From Cranoglanis bouderius (lineage: Eukaryota; Chordata; Actinopteri; Siluriformes; Cranoglanididae), in contig CM042540.1 in the NCBI GenBank assembly GCA_023630585.1, forward strand, positions 14,525,574 to 14,589,573: 64,000 nt of DNA, in the 5' to 3' direction. Position 1 is the stretch's first letter; each line of letters starts with the position of its first letter. The notes under the pieces were generated by a model. It had not been told where the DNA came from. It saw nothing but the letters and a program-made list of their open reading frames with translations, and searched no databases. The position numbers were made by a program, and so were the translations under genes. Of the stretch, positions 50,191-62,640 are shown one piece after another.

Positions 50191-52689
50191 TTTTGAATCA
50201 AGATAGTGATAAAATTTAAAGACAGGAAACAATACAGCCAAGAATCCTTTGAGAATTAAAACCATAAAAGTGACACAAACCAAGGGTATAAGCAAAGACT
50301 GTAGCCTATGAATTCTGAATTTCACTGAGGAAACAACAAGTTATAGGCTTGCAAGTTCAATAAAAGTGCAACTGCAAGAACACAAATAATTTTTTTCTCT
50401 TTATGGAGAATTGGGACACAAAGTTACTATCTAACTACCTCTGATGAGGCTGCATTAAAGATACCAGTAGCTTGGTCTTATTTTGTGTTTGGGTAATTAG
50501 TCCATCATAACATGCATGGATGTCTATGGCTCTCTTTAGACAGAATAAAAGACCCAGAGGAGTGTGACTAAGTAGCTAATCACTCATTCTGAGTAATTGT
50601 GCAGGTGAAGTGTAAGTAAACTCCGCAAGCATGCCTGAACACTTGGGCACCAGATGCCAGTTTTGCTTGCCAAACATGTATGCACGTGACCACGTTATTA
50701 AGAGGAAAGATATGGGTTCATTGGTTGACGCCTTTCGATCTTTAGTGAACCTTGGCATCCCTTTGCTCAGATCATTCCTGATCAGGGAATGCAGCCAGCA
50801 TTCATTACGGACAAAACAAAGGAAAAAACAAAATAACTATGCATGGCAAACATTGAGAAGGAAGGCCACGGAGAGCCGGCAATAATGTTTAAAACCTGGA
50901 TTGGAATTAAAACCTTTTCCTCTAAGCAGCGGATTATAGAAACATTAAGCAACAGTTACTGTAATGGAAATTATTGGAGCATCAAAGATAGCAGGGAAGC
51001 TGGGTACATCTGGATTATGCAGCTGGCTGCAGAGGTGCTCGAGGCAGGAGGGAGCTGGCATTCATTTTATTTTTCTCTCAGTTACAGAACCAGGTGATGA
51101 GGGAGGAAGCATGCTGGCACCCATACAGATTGGAAACGATCTCAAAAACTACTGAACTGTACCTTGTATAGTATAATTTTTTAAATTATGGTTTGGTACG
51201 CTTGTTGTGCTCTCCATCTGAGGATAGTTTAATACACCTAGGGTGTGTTCCAGGCTTCATTGAATTATTTGCATGACAACATTTTCTTTCTGGTTAAATT
51301 TCTTGTATTAAGATGAGACTGATGGAATTAGACAGCAAACACGATGATGCTAACACAAAGAATGAACGAGAACAGAGTATGAGCCTATTTAAAAAAAAAA
51401 AAAAAAAGAAAATAAAAAATGGGAACTGGTTTAGTGGTTTGCAAGAACAATAAAAGGGAAACACATATATAGCAAGCTAAACCAAGAAACAGGGGACACA
51501 GATATGTTTACATAGTATGTCAATATAAATGCCAGATGCAATGACATATGCAGGCATAGAAGTTAGTAATCATAGAAGGGGACTAACATATGACTAACAT
51601 ATGAGCATCTTCAAACATTACAATGTAACTTACTTCATTGGCTCCAAGTGTTCAAAACGAATCCATGCTAAATAATAATTTAAAAAATCTGCTCCTTCCA
51701 TCTTGTCAGATTTTATTAGGCCTTCTCTAACACACAACTGATCTGAGAGGGCACAGCTTGTGCTCATCACTTGAACCTGTGATTTCAGGAGAAAACTAGG
51801 TAATTACAGCTAATTTCATTAACATTCACACGTACCATCCCATTTTCATCTCTTGATGTTGCACATGTGCTTTATATAAACAGGTGGTGGAGCAAACATG
51901 GAGCAAATGTGCTCTTTCTGTAGGGACCACTGGGTCTGATCCTAGCAAGTTTTGCTGCACTGGAGCAATCAGATATTAAGGAGACTTCCCACAAGTGTCA
52001 GTGAAAAGAAAACATAATACCTGCTGAAAATGTAGATAAAGTGTCCTTACTCCAGACCTGCTAAACCAGAAGAGGAATAATGCCTAGGTGGAGGGTAAAA
52101 CAACAGTAAACAGTAAAAAAAAAAAAAAAGTATTTTTACAAATCCATGTTGACCAGTGCAGGAGAGCAATGGAAGGAAACTGCATTTTAAATCACTTTCT
52201 AATTATCATTACACTACCATTGAAATGATTTTTCAAACATTACATTTAACACTTTGAAAGGGGATGGAGCTTCTAGGGAGTCAATTAATATCAGAGAGTT
52301 CAAAAGAGAGAGAGTACTCTGAAATTGAAAAGCAGAGCTCATATGCAAAAGGCAGGTCTGCTAGCTATGCAATTATAAACAGATGTTGCTTACAAATGGG
52401 ATTTTCTAGCTTGAGTGAAGCTGTTATTCCTGTGTTATGTTCTTTTTCAGAGACACTTGTTTAAGCCGGGCAAATGATACTAATGCTGTTTTGCGGCTTG
52501 TGCTAACCATTATTAGCAAAGGTGAAATCCTGAATGTGCATTTCATTTCTTGAAAAAAGAACGAAAAAAAGCAAAACATCAGATTCTGCTGTATTACAGA
52601 TGACTCTGTACTTTTTCTTTCATAAATATGTATAATGCAGACTTTACTATAGTAATGACTTACCATGAGCTGTGCGATGATCTGAATTG

Positions 52690-53130
52690 AACTTCCAGAT
52701 CTGCTGTTGTATTAATTCCGTCTGCCTGGCAGGCTTGCAGTAATTTACTATGACGTATCGAGTTTTGCCGTTAATGTGGCCATTAAATCATGGTGCCAGG
52801 ATTAGGACTGAGGAACCTGGCACCCCTTGACGAGATGTACAGTGCCGCAGAGCAGCTCGAGCACCAGAGCCAAGATGGATGGGACGTGGTGTGGGCTGGA
52901 AAAGATGGCCTCCGTTGGGCGGTTTGTGTTAGCCGAGGCCATCAATCAGAGTGGCAGCAGAGATCTAGGCTCAGGTGGTGTAATGATCCAGGTAGCATGT
53001 GGTCACCCTTTCTTTGGCCGCTGGGTTCGAGGGTCTGCCCACTTCGCTCGACCCTGTGTTCCGTCGTTCATCACCTGAGTCATCTGCACAGAGGCAGTGG
53101 AGTTTGCAGCTTTGTGGTCATTGTCTAAAG
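52690..53130. other. Isolated GC-rich island, function unknown
   Basis: About 440 bp of clearly higher GC and CpG content than the several kilobases on each side, with no repeat signature. Two overlapping plus-strand frames are open (52790-53128 and 52827-53078), but neither matches a family I know and neither has a clear advantage, so I do not call a CDS. It could be a regulatory element, an unannotated exon or a promoter of a non-coding RNA. Confidence 0.4.
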
Positions 53131-54170
53131 ATAACTTTGGGTTAAGTCAGACATGATGACCTGAGGAAAGCAATTACTAAGAGTGGAGAGGCTGCAACTA
53201 TTTATTGACCCAAAGTTCAGAGGGAAATTGTATAGGTTGCATCAGAGTCTACTGAGCAGGTGGTACATACAGTTGAACATACCACAGAAAATATTAATTT
53301 ACACCAAATTCTTGTGCTCTTTTCTAAAAGACTGGTCAAACAAGTAAATGCTGCTCTGAGCTTTCAAATTAACTGCTTTGTGTTCTTGCATGTTACTGAA
53401 CAACTAAATATCAGGCACCTTGTGTGCACTTTATGTCTTAAACATATGACAGTTTTGACAAAGTGTTTATACATACACTAACTATAACTGTGAACCATAA
53501 ATTACATTTAAATTCTTTTAATTTCACCTGTCAAAATAGTTCATAAAAGCAACAAAATAATAGAATATATTCTGTGATATTTTTAATAATTTATCGTATT
53601 TAATAATTTAATGTATTACCAAAACAGATTTTGCTACAAATTACTGAATGTGCTTCAAAACTATAGTTTGAAAAAACTATATGCTGCAAGATTAAACAGA
53701 CACAAACATTAAGCTAAACATTCAATTAACTAATTGTACTTTCTCACTTATCTAGCCAATCTTAAATACTTTAAATAATTTTTTGTAAAACTTCACAATA
53801 AGATCCACAAATGAACATATTTGAATACTCAACTAATAGGTTCATAATGATGAACTAATATATGCACTAAACCTTACTTTACTAAACCCAGGAAATATTG
53901 GAGCATATATAGTACATTAACAGCCAAGTGAGCCACATGTACATAGCTATTAATAATGGTAATAGTTAAGTATTCATTACTTGTTAACTCATTCTGTTAA
54001 TTAATACTGTGACTTTCAGTATCAGTAAAGATCATTTCCATGATAAAGGGTCGGACTGCAAATAATGTAGGTGAACCCAAATTCTGTCAATTTAAGACTG
54101 GAATTTTTGTTTTCCAGTGCCTCAAATCCTGAACTAAATCCTAACATAGGTAATGTTATAAATAAAAATT

Positions 54171-54196
54171 AATATACACAACATATTGTGTATATT
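54171..54196. repeat. Short hairpin, 11-bp arms
   Basis: AATATACACAA and TTGTGTATATT are perfectly complementary around a 4-base loop. AT-rich; probably chance or a repeat relic. Confidence 0.6.
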
Positions 54197-56513
54197 TCAT
54201 TTTTATTTCATAAATGAAGTATACATAAAGTGGTATGATTTTGATCATGTTGTCTCAGAGTAACTTGTTAGCTGTGCTGTCTTTGAACTACTTATCAGAA
54301 ATAATCACAATATAGGCTATTTAGATTATTTAGATAGGCTATTTCCAGAATTATCTGATATTTGTGTCTTGAATGACCAAATACCAATTTACAACACCAG
54401 ATGTAAAATTATGTTTCATATCACAGGTAAAAAGCATTAATTATAAGTATATTTCATTTGTATTTATAGTGTGTTATGTGGCATAGTTTAGTGTGGATAT
54501 CATCGAGAAAGAAGTGAAAAAATGCATTAAGTTATAACATTTTTTAAGTTATAATAGCCTAAATAACCCAACGTTTGGGCTAACCTACATTGTGTACCAT
54601 TAAGTCCATTAATAATGTAAATGAACTTTATTAATAGTAACTAATGCCAATACTTAGCTATTACCATTATGCGCTACTGGTACACGCTTTATTAAATCAT
54701 GATACACTAAGAATTACTGCATGTGTTAATTCATTATGAAAGTATTAATGTACTGTATATGCAAAATATATGCAAAAATGATATCTAAGCAAGTGAAAAT
54801 ATCTTCAATATAGTCAAATTTATCAGTATTCCCTATTATAAGATAACAATAAACTAAATATAACAGTCCAGAAAGGGCATGAATTATTTATATTTTTCTA
54901 TGCTGTTATCTTATCACATTTTTCTTTTTGTTGTGAACTCATGATAACAAAAGTTATTTTCTTGAGATAACATTTGTTATTGCAAGATTTTGCCAAAACC
55001 CTCTCAGTCTTCGGACCTAATTTGATGAAGACAGTATATGAGATCTAGATGAGTTCTAACAGATATGCTAGGAAGAGTGGGAGGGGAATATGAACAAACT
55101 AAGAGGATCCAAATGCTGCTCTTAGGATACAGAAGTTTTACATCACATTAAGAAATGTAATGCAAAATTAAAAAAAAAAAAAAAAAAAATCTACTATAAC
55201 TTCCTATTTAGTATTTGGATAAGCATCTCATTGAACTGACTTGTAACTCACTCAGTCACTCAGTCACTCACTCAGTCACTGCATTGGAATATCTGTGTAT
55301 ATACTCTGGAACAGGGATACCTCTACAAATCCATAGTAAAAGCAGAAAGAGGGATGAACTTTAGGGTGTTCTCATGAGGATGGTAATAAAATGAATGCTA
55401 ACACCATGGTAAAGGTAGTGAAACGATGAACAGTCAGTAAGGCTTTATTAATAGTGGAATTTTACACTAGACACAGTAAACGCATCAACAGCGGTTCTGT
55501 GCCTAATACCTTTCAATGCTTGATTTATACTTACTCTATCTCATGCACAATTTCTGATTAGGAACACTAAAGTACAGTATTTACAGTATTTTGCAATAGT
55601 GCATTGTATGCCCATAATCTAAAGAGTACTTCAGTCTTTAATTGTACTGCAGGTAGTGCATGTTCTCTCCTCAATTAAAATGTGAAACATCTGAAGGTGT
55701 TACTGAGTATATGAGTGAAAATCTCACTGAATTAAACTGTATTTAATAATATACAATGGTAGTACTTTTTTATACCCCAATGCAAGAAAGCACATAAATA
55801 AATGTTTCACCTGCTGCCTACATCAACTCTCTTGAGCTCCATATTAAAGATTTAAGGCATATAATTGCCAAACACCAATGCTTTAAAATGCAACTATGTT
55901 GGCCTTTTATCTTAATAACATCAGCTTCCTTCTATTCTTTATTTGTAGAGATGGTGTGAGGATGGTGGAGGGGCACAAGGGGATATTCGGGGTCATATTA
56001 ATGACATTGTATGTGTCTTTGTTGGTTATAATGAAAGACCACCTGTCAAAGCAAACACACAAATGTCTTGTTGCTATAAAATACATGTCTCTATTTCATC
56101 CTCATAATATGTAAAGTTTATCTTAATTGTTATATAAATAACAATGCACTGTCATAATAACTTGATTTATTGATCATGAAGAGGACTTATCTTCAGATAA
56201 GGCATACTGTAAATTTGTGATATTAAATTTAAAATACTGGTGAGAGAGCAGTGGAAAGACAAATCCTAGTCATATAATAATATTTATTTAATGGTTATTC
56301 TTTCTAAATAAAAAGTTGCCCTTTTTCATTCGCAAGTTATAGCAAGGTTTGCACCATTTATGCAACGATTCCCAGGAAAAAGAAAAATCTGGCATTTGAA
56401 GCTAAACAATTACCTGATCTGCCCTTTAACTGAGATGCAGTTGTTGTAGATGCTCTTCAAACAGACAAACAGAAAGATGCAGAGAGAGACTACTAATAGA
56501 AAGATCACTCAGG

Positions 56514-56638
<125 letters not shown>

Positions 56639-59064
56639 ATGCTTGCAAGACAGATCATTTTGTCTAATGGGAATGTTTAATGGGTCTCTCCATCATTTAC
56701 TCTTTATATGGCCTTCGTCCTCAGCAGTTTGAGAGACTACTTCTCCTTCCTCATTAAAGGACAGATTTTATGATGCGTCATATTCTTTATGTTCAGCACA
56801 CAAACAGATTATGGCCCAGAAAAAGATGCCCTTGGAGATAAGTTAGAATCGAAGCATCGCAGATCCGTTCACTCGAATGAGGCTAGACTGAAGTTCATAC
56901 ATGCTTTTCTATGACAAAGAAAAGTTTCTTCTGAGTGTTCTCTGAATCAATTCCTATTCATGGCATCACAAGAAGGAGAAAAAAATATCTTACTGCGTGC
57001 CTGTGTTACTGAAAATGAAATGTCACAGCCAACAGGGAATGTTTCTTTCTTGCTAGGAAAGTGGTTACAGGTGCCGTCCCTTGTCTTCCTATTAACTTTT
57101 CAGGTGTTTGTGGAGGTCTGACATTTTAAAGAATAATTTGAAATGTACTGTGCAGTCCCAGAAGTAAATGACTAGGCAAAGCAATTCTACTTTGAGCAAC
57201 AGTCAGTTTAATCAGCCTTCAGTTTAAAGAGATTCTGCATTAATTGACTTGCAGTAATAGGCTGATTTATCAGTAGCTAGACTGTTCTCCCGCTGTGTGT
57301 GCAGTTTGGCGATGATTTTGCACAGTTTGATGATGGAAACCCAAGGAAATTTAAGCTTGTCTTTTGCTATATGCAGCCAATACAAATACAAATATGAAGG
57401 TATTCTTGTTGTCCCCTAATCAGCACATAAACAGGACAGCAAAAAAGTGAATAATTCCAGTCCTGAGTGTGGAAGATGGGTGATTTGGATGAATTCCCAA
57501 TTTATTGGGACTTGGACCCCCAATTTATTAATTCCTCACTATTATTCTTTTTCCATTGCATAATTGCTGAAGAATATGATTTAAATATGAATAACTGATC
57601 AATGAACTGGGGGTTTAAGGGAGTTAAGAGTTAATACAAATCTTATTTGAATCTGTTTTAAGACACATTTCTTATAAAAGTGTGACATAACACATAAGAC
57701 ATCCCAGTGAGCTTTTAAACATCTGCCCTTTAAAAGATGTCTTTGTCTGATGTTTAAAAGATGTCCATTCAATAGCCGGAATGAAAGTTTTTATAATGTC
57801 TTTTTAGACATCTCCTGAATGTCCACTACTGGCATACATAATACATCTTTACAAGGTCAAAATGAGTCTTTATAGGATCATTATTGATGTTTTTTAATGT
57901 CAAAAGGTAGACCTATTTCAGGCATCCTTGTTATAATACAGTTTAATTAACTTTACATTTTAATTGAAATATAATGGTAATTTACAACAAAAGAAGCACA
58001 ATTTACACACTTACCTCATTTTAAAGCAGTTATATTTAACACAGTTAAGCCATTCAACTTCACTTTCAGCCATCACCATCTCTCTAGTTTAGTGGCTGAA
58101 TTCATTGCAGCATCTGTAGCATCTGCATGACATAGCCATCATTTGTACACTCCAACAAAACTAACTTGTGAATAAATATTATATTTGCTCACCATAGCCT
58201 GAAAAATGTTAGTCTTTTTATAAATTATCTTTACTGAAAAGTTATTTTAGTTATGTAACTAGCTGAGCTAGCTAGCCTAATGTTGAATGATGAGTTCATT
58301 TGGTTAAGTGGTAAGAAAGTTATGAAGCTAATTATTTACCACATACAATAAATATCATATACAGTATTCCAAGTTACAAAAATAAAGAAAATAATGGAAA
58401 TTTTGTCTTCAAATTGCTTCAAGCATGATTGTCTACACAACTTGTCTTTCACTATGTCAGGTGCTGTGCTGTGGATATGTAGATATTTATATCTTATATC
58501 CTTAAGTTATGTTGCAATAACAACTAACATTATTGTCAGGTGCAGCTAAACGTGAAATAAGAAAAATAAGATAAAATAAAATAAAATAAATAAATAAACT
58601 CTTGTAAGATGTTCCAGAGGTTTGTGAGGTTGAGCTGCTCGGACACATCTCTCTCAAACTTTCTAATCCAATTCCTCCCAGAGAATCTCACTTGGGTTAA
58701 GGACAGTGACTAGAGAGAGTCAGACCATTTCATCACAGACAGCACTTCCTCCAGATTATATCTCTTGCATAGCTTCAAGGTGTGTTTGGGGTGGTTTGGA
58801 AATGAAACATTACTCTGAAAATGAAAAACAAGCAAAATATGCAGTGTATTTGCAAATTATGACAGGTAGTGTATGCATGATATGATATAATATGCTGATA
58901 TAGTGATATGCATTTAAAACTGTCCAGATATTTTAATCTACATTTAAACAGCAAAAAGTCTTTATATGTAGTATTATATTAAAATGGAAACAGATATCTG
59001 AAGAATCTATAAGAATCTTCCAGGTCTTATTGCTAACACATTTCTGTTAAATATTTGCCTTCAG

Positions 59065-59118
59065 GTCCTCAAACTATTCTACATCCACAAATAATCCACA
59101 ACTCAAAGGGAGCACAAG
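59065..59118 (+). other. Candidate 54-nt exon, unassigned
   Basis: A TATTTGCCTTCAG acceptor and an AAG/GTAAGG donor enclose 54 bases (18 codons) open in a frame that keeps phase on both sides (PQTILHPQIIHNSKGAQ). No neighbouring exon was found. It could be a microexon of a gene reaching beyond the window, or chance. Confidence 0.2.
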
Positions 59119-59693
59119 GTAAGGTACTGTTTCTTTGGTTGCGGTATCAAAATCTTGGAAATACAGCTTTAGGAAATGGATTTATGGGAGAATGTAGGTT
59201 TTGGTATCTTAACTATGTAAAGACTAAAACACAGTGGGGCATGCTGTTATAGTAGAATAATCAGTGGTGTGATTTCCTGAGATTTGAGTGCTGAAAGTTA
59301 CTGACAGATCTAATGAAGTTACTGTTACCACCCAAGTTGATTATTTTCTTATAACAGCATTTCAAAAAGTAACATTTAGAAGTTGTGGAAGGTCTGTTAT
59401 TTTCTGTTATCACTTATGTTATAGCAGCTATAAACAGTCATTCTCTCATCATCTCATTTCCCTGAAAAAGCGGGAACGAGATGCTGCGCATCAAACGCTA
59501 ATGAGAACATTCTTTGATTGACCGTTTGCGAAGTATGTGTATCAAACACGCCAAGAATTTGGCCTAAATAACCTCTGTGAGTTACATCATTGATAACGTG
59601 CACCTGCAGGTTATAAATAGACGTGAAACAGTCATACCTTCAGGTTACACTTTGTCTGAGAGACGCCAGACACGTCTGCAGTGCGGCATTGAG

Positions 59694-59725
59694 GCGCAGC
59701 ATCTCGTTCCCGCTTTTTCAGGGAA
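59694..59725. repeat. DIRS internal complementary region
   Basis: Exact 32-bp reverse complement of the element's outer right end (59458-59489), with a 204-bp spacer. In DIRS1 elements this region is thought to template circle closure during replication. A 23-bp direct repeat (ATGCTGCGCATCAAACGCTA...) also links 59481-59503 with 59777-59799. Confidence 0.85.
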
Positions 59726-59921
59726 CAGGGTTACAGTCAAGTAACCCAAGACGGTCCCTATCAAAAGCTACTCTCAATGCTGCGCATCAAACGCTAATGG
59801 GAACAAGAATACCAACGCCACCGCACTGGAAGTGTCTGAGCCCCCAAGGTTGTGTAGTGTGTGCGCACAAACATTGAAGAAGGTCTCAGACATGCCTAAG
59901 GGATGTTGACTCATGTGAGCC

Positions 59922-60910
59922 CGGAGTATCATGGACATCCAAACTATAAAATCTGACAAATGTGTGCGGAGAGGACCAACCTGCCACATCAAACACTTGC
60001 TGAGGGGGACACCTTTTGCCAAAGGCATAGAAGATGCAACCCCCCGGTTGAATGAGCCCTAACACCTAGCGGCGAAGCTTGACCACGCGCCTCGTAGGCT
60101 AGGGCAATGGCATCCCTCACCCAATGAGACACCATTTGCTTAGTGGCAGCCGCCCCCCGATTGTGGCCTCCATAGCATATGAAGAGCTGCTCCGACTTAC
60201 GCCACTGGCTGGTGCGGTGGACGTAAATCTGAAGAGCACATACTGGACACAGTAAGTGAAGTCTTTCCTGCTCTGTAGTCATGAAAGGCAGAGGACAGAC
60301 GGCTACAAGAACGACCGGATGCATGGTCGAGAATGGAACTTTCAGGAGGTAATTAGGGTGAGGATGCAAGATAGCTTTGACCAGCCCAGGGGCAAAGTCT
60401 AGGCAGGACCGCGGGACTGACAGAGCCTTCAAATCCCCAATTCTCTTCACGGAAGTAATAGCCATTAGAAAAACCATCTTTAGGGTCAGAGACATGATAG
60501 GTGCTGACTCTAGTGGTTCGAAAGGGGTGCTGACCAGATCCTTGAGCACTATAGCTAAATCCCACGAAGGGGCTGTAGCTCTCATTGACGGTCTCAACCG
60601 CTTGGCTCCATGAATAAAGCGAGTGACTAGAGGGTGCTTTCCCACAGAAACCCCATCAATCGGAGCATGGCAAGCCGAAATGGCGGCCACATAGACTCTG
60701 AGAGTACCAGGACATGTGCCTGAGGATAATTTCCCTTGCAGGAACTCCAGCACTGAAACCACTTGGCAGTGAACTAGGTCTATGTGGTGCGCCATACACC
60801 AATTTTCAAAAATGTGCCATTTTTAACATAACTTCTTCTAGTGGAGGGGGCCCTGGCACTTAGAATGGTCTCTACTACATCAGCAGGGAACCCAGCATCC
60901 CTTAGCTGGT
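59922..60910 (-). pseudogene. DIRS tyrosine recombinase, broken
   Basis: This recombinase would integrate the circular DNA copy of the element. The main open frame (59989-60795) includes VLEFLQGKLSSGT, LRVYVAAISACHAPI, VKRIGDLKALS (first catalytic Arg box) and LLCPVCALQIYV. The H-x-x-R box reads HSTGG rather than ending in Arg, apparently through a one-base deletion that also shifts the frame. The nucleophile Tyr lies in another frame at 59946-59948 (FVRFYSLDV). The N-terminal part (SARAPSTRRSY, near 60.85-60.9 kb) is in yet another frame. Confidence 0.85.
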
Positions 60911-62640
60911 CCCCCTCAGGGGCCAGACGTGAAGGTTCCAGAGCTCGGGCCGGGGATGAAATATTGTCCCCTGTGCCTGAGATAGGAGATCTTTCCTGAC
61001 TGGAATCGCCCACAGCGAGCCGTCGAGGAGAGATATTAGATCTGAGAACCATACTTTGGTCGGCCAACGGGGCGCTATCAATAAAAGGTGAAACCCCTGT
61101 TGATGGACCTTGGCCAGGACTCCCGCGAGCAGAGCGATCGGGGGAAACACGTAAAGACTCCGTCTGGGCCATGTATGAGCCATGGTGTCCAGACCCAGGG
61201 GAGCTGGAGGAGTCAGAGAGAAGAATAGGGGACATTGTGCCATCTCCTGTGAAGCAAAGAGGCCCACCTCTGCTTTGTAATATCTTGGCCAGATTTGACT
61301 GACCACTTCGGGGTGGAGTTTCCATTCCCTGAGTGTCACAGCCTGTCTGGACAGCAAGTCTGCTCCCACATTCATATACCCGGGGATGTAAATCGCCCTG
61401 AGGGACAGGAACTTGTCCTGTGCCCACAGCAGGACCTGCTGCGCTAGGCTGTTCAGGCGGTGCGAACGCAGTCCGCCCTGGTGATTTATGTAAGAGACTA
61501 CCACCGTATTGTCCACCCGCACAAGGACATGGTAGCCTCTTAACTGCTGGAGGAAGTATTTCAGGGCCCGAAATAGAGCCATCATTTCGAGGCAATTGAT
61601 GTGCCAGTCGAGAAGATGACCTCTCCAGATCCCTTGGGCTGGCTGGCCACCCAAGGCCGCACCCCAACCCATGAGGGAAGCGTCTGTCGTTAGCAACTTG
61701 CGACGACAACACGGACCTAGAGTGGGACCCAAAGTCAGAAACCGGGGTCTGAACCACATAGAAAGGGTACGAAGCCCCTGGTGCATGACCCTTATTGCCT
61801 CTGGGGATTGGCCCTTGGATGAAATCCCCTGGCTCTGAGCCACAACTGAAACGATCTCATGTGCAGGAGACCCAAGGGTATCACCGTGGATGCAGCTAAC
61901 ATGAGACCTAAAAGCTTCTGAAAGAAGGAAATTGTAATTCTCTGGCCTAGCTTGATATTCTTTAGAGCATTTACAATGGATTTGACGCGGGCAGGAGAAA
62001 GCTGTGCCTGCATCGTGATCGAATCCCATACACGATGAATACATTGTCCTCTGAGCAGGAGAGAGAACGCCTTTCTTGGCGTTGAGTCTGAACCCCAGAG
62101 ATTCGAGATGAGCTAGGATGACATCCCGATGTCGAAGCGCCAGCTCTTGAGACTGAGCCAGAATCAGCCAGTCATCTATGTAATTTAAAATGCGGATGCC
62201 CTGGAGTTACAGAGGAGCCAGTGCTGCATCCATGCATTTCGTGTATTTGCGAGGTGACAGATCTAGGCCGAATGGAAAAACCCGATACTGGTAAGCTTCA
62301 CCCCCGAAAGCGAACCTCAGGAACTTCCTGTGTTGTGGCAAGATTTCTATATGAAAATATGTGTCCTTGAGATCGATTGTGACGAACCAGTCTCCTGGCT
62401 GGATCTGAGACACAATCATCTTCATCGTCAAGCTCTTGAACTTGTATGTTCTGAGGTAGGGGTTCAACCCGTGAAGATCTAAAATTGGACGCAACCCCCC
62501 ATCTTTCTTGGGAACCAAAAAATACCGGCTTTAATAGCCTGACTCTCTGTCTGGTAGGGGAACATGTTCTACGGCCCTTTTGTCCAGCAGAGCTTGCAAT
62601 TCCTGTGTCAAAAATTGGGCTCATTCTGGTTTCACGGAAG
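60902..62640 (-). pseudogene. DIRS reverse transcriptase-RNase H, broken
   Basis: Copies element RNA to DNA and degrades the RNA strand. Visible RT motifs are FVTIDLKDTYFHI (first catalytic Asp, about 62.35-62.39 kb), FAFGGEAYQYRVFPFGL and LNYIDDWLIL (catalytic pair, about 62.17 kb). RNase H is marked by TTDASLMGWGAA, NCLEMMALFRAL and RVDNTVVVSYINHQGG (61.48-61.69 kb). The protein then runs through a C-terminal extension ending at 60902. At least two in-frame stops (before the FLVPKK block and before LQGIRIL) and two frameshifts near 61.8-62.0 kb prevent function. Confidence 0.88.

Larger units (their letters stand above)
48491..52689. other. Gene-poor stretch with candidate non-coding elements
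   Basis: No supported gene. It has microsatellites at 49.7 and 50.1 kb and A-runs near 51390 and 52116. A repeat-free block of about 550 bp at 50.56-51.11 kb and a smaller one at 51.68-51.80 kb look like candidate conserved elements. Open frames in them are unrecognised and overlapping. Confidence 0.4.

Noticed and set aside
52790..53128. A new 112-residue protein gene in the GC-rich island
   Set aside because: Two overlapping frames are equally open, neither has a known relative, and GC-rich DNA has fewer stops by chance. Kept only as a region of interest.
60780..61757. Long 325-codon minus-strand frame over the DIRS RNase H region
   Set aside because: Most of it is an off-frame shadow; the frame ending at 60902 carries the RNase H motifs. 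Only its last part, near 60.85 kb, is the recombinase start.
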